From: an uncultured Clostridia bacterium
Lineage (GTDB): Bacteria > Bacillota > Clostridia > Oscillospirales > Ruminococcaceae
Direction of reading: 5' to 3'
Assembly: GCA_946613705.1 (NCBI GenBank)
Contig: CAMOFU010000011.1
Location: 1 to 22,976, forward strand
DNA: 22,976 nt
The stretch's first letter is position 1. Every line of letters begins with the position of its first letter. Of this stretch, positions 22,135-22,976 are shown one piece after another. The notes below the pieces were generated by a model that was given only the letters and a program-made list of their open reading frames with translations, did no database searches and was not told where the DNA came from. The position numbers and the translations under genes were made by a program.

Positions 22135-22976
22135 ATGTTCGGATATATCAGGCCCTTCAAGCCGTATCTGCGGGTGTGTGAATATGAGGCTTACAGGAGC
22201 GTGTACTGCGGGGTGTGCAAGAGCATCGGCAGGCAGTGCGGGCAGCTCCCGCGGCTGGCACTGAGCTATGACCTCGCGGCGCTGGCACTGCTCGATATGT
22301 CGGTGAACAGCATAAGGCTCGAGGTGCGGCAGGAGCGCTGTCCCGCTCACCCGCTCGTGAAGCGCAGCTGCGCCGTGAACGGCGGGCTCGGTTACTCGGC
22401 GGGCGCATCGGTGCTGCTTTTGTATCACAAGCTGCGCGATGACAGCACCGACGGCAGGGGAGCGCGGCAGCTCGCGGCTTCGGCAGCAGTGCCGTTCATT
22501 GCCGAGGCGTTTATCGGCGCAAGGGAAAGGTATCCCGCGCTTGCGGCGAGGATAGACAGGCAGATGAAGGAGCAGTCAGCGCTTGAACGCGAACACTGCG
22601 CGAGCCTTGACCGTGCAGCCGAGCCTACCGCAAGGATAATGCAGGCAGTCACGGCGGGAATATCGGACGACAGGGAGATGAGCCGTCGGCTCGGCAGCTT
22701 CGGGTATTTTCTCGGCAGGTTCATCTATCTGACCGATGCCCTCGACGATCTGAGGGAGGACGCGCGCAGGGGCAGATATAATCCGCTGCTTGAAAGGTAC
22801 GCGCTCAAAGAAGTGAGCGATGACGATTTCGGGAGGATAGCGGAGGACACCTCTTTCAGCGTGAATATGACGCTCGGCCTGCTTGCCGATGCCTACTGCC
22901 GTCTGGAGCTCGGAATGTACAGGACGATATTTGACAATATCGTGTATCTCGGGCTGAAAAATGTTTTCGATCAGGT
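22135..22976 (+). CDS. DUF5685 family protein (3' end cut by window edge)
   Basis: The frame is open from an ATG at 22135 (GGTAGGTGAG upstream) to the right edge, 280 codons. An ATG at 22131 is in another frame. The N-terminus MFGYIRPFKPYLRVCEYEAY followed by YCGVCKSIGRQCG is the DUF5685 signature. The protein is mostly helical. I note Cys25, Cys28, Cys36, Cys69 and Cys79, which could bind metal. Two Asp-rich motifs are visible: LRDDSTDG at about 100-107 and TDALDDLREDARRGRYN at 200-216, a spacing and pattern reminiscent of isoprenoid synthases. Function is unknown. It is probably cotranscribed with the membrane protein ahead of it. Confidence 0.85.
   Translation, partial: MFGYIRPFKPYLRVCEYEAYRSVYCGVCKSIGRQCGQLPRLALSYDLAALALLDMSVNSIRLEVRQERCPAHPLVKRSCAVNGGLGYSAGASVLLLYHKLRDDSTDGRGARQLAASAAVPFIAEAFIGARERYPALAARIDRQMKEQSALEREHCASLDRAAEPTARIMQAVTAGISDDREMSRRLGSFGYFLGRFIYLTDALDDLREDARRGRYNPLLERYALKEVSDDDFGRIAEDTSFSVNMTLGLLADAYCRLELGMYRTIFDNIVYLGLKNVFDQ

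Overview
The window looks like chromosomal core DNA from a low-redundancy, fairly GC-rich Clostridia, most likely a Ruminococcus-like member of the Oscillospiraceae. This is an inference from the gene content: a V-type ATPase operon, a type III glutamine synthetase, a CdaA/CdaR pair, a Spo0A-like regulator, DUF5685, strong AGGAGG ribosome sites, several TTG starts and sigma-A promoters with 17-base spacers. I see no tRNA, rRNA, CRISPR array, insertion sequence or phage gene.

Layout. Positions 1-2776 (minus strand) hold a threonine-pathway operon: an ACT-domain protein with a helix-turn-helix-like segment, homoserine dehydrogenase (hom) and homoserine kinase (thrB, cut by the left edge). It starts at a TTGACA-17-TATATT promoter. 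Both gaps between its genes contain short repeats with a 7-base period. Positions 2900-12347 (plus strand) hold a complete V-type ATPase operon in the order G/H-type stalk, C, I, K, F, E, A, B, D, followed by a DUF308 membrane protein. A perfect 16-bp ParB/parS palindrome lies between the C and I genes.

Positions 12444-14642 hold glnN (type III glutamine synthetase) with a consensus TTGACA-17-TATAAT promoter and a strong 12-bp hairpin in its leader. A secreted lipoprotein with two Ig-like repeats and an SGNH hydrolase domain follows, ending in a terminator at 16129-16169. Positions 16222-20162 hold a new transcription unit: the diadenylate cyclase cdaA, the YbbR-domain protein cdaR, and a COG2509-type FAD-dependent dehydrogenase in the place where many Firmicutes carry glmM.

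Positions 20163-20471 have no convincing gene and end in a terminator for the minus-strand gene. Positions 20472-21209 (minus) encode a protein with a Spo0A-type DNA-binding domain and a receiver domain that has lost its phosphorylation residues. It is divergent from a plus-strand pair: an unknown membrane protein and a DUF5685 protein cut by the right edge. The divergent gap holds two tandem 0A-box-like sites exactly 10 bp apart and a 9-bp inverted repeat.

The points most worth a second look are the Spo0A-like degenerate-receiver protein with tandem 0A boxes in its own upstream region, the parS site inside the ATPase operon, the heptamer repeats in the threonine operon, and the paired Asp-rich motifs in the DUF5685 protein.
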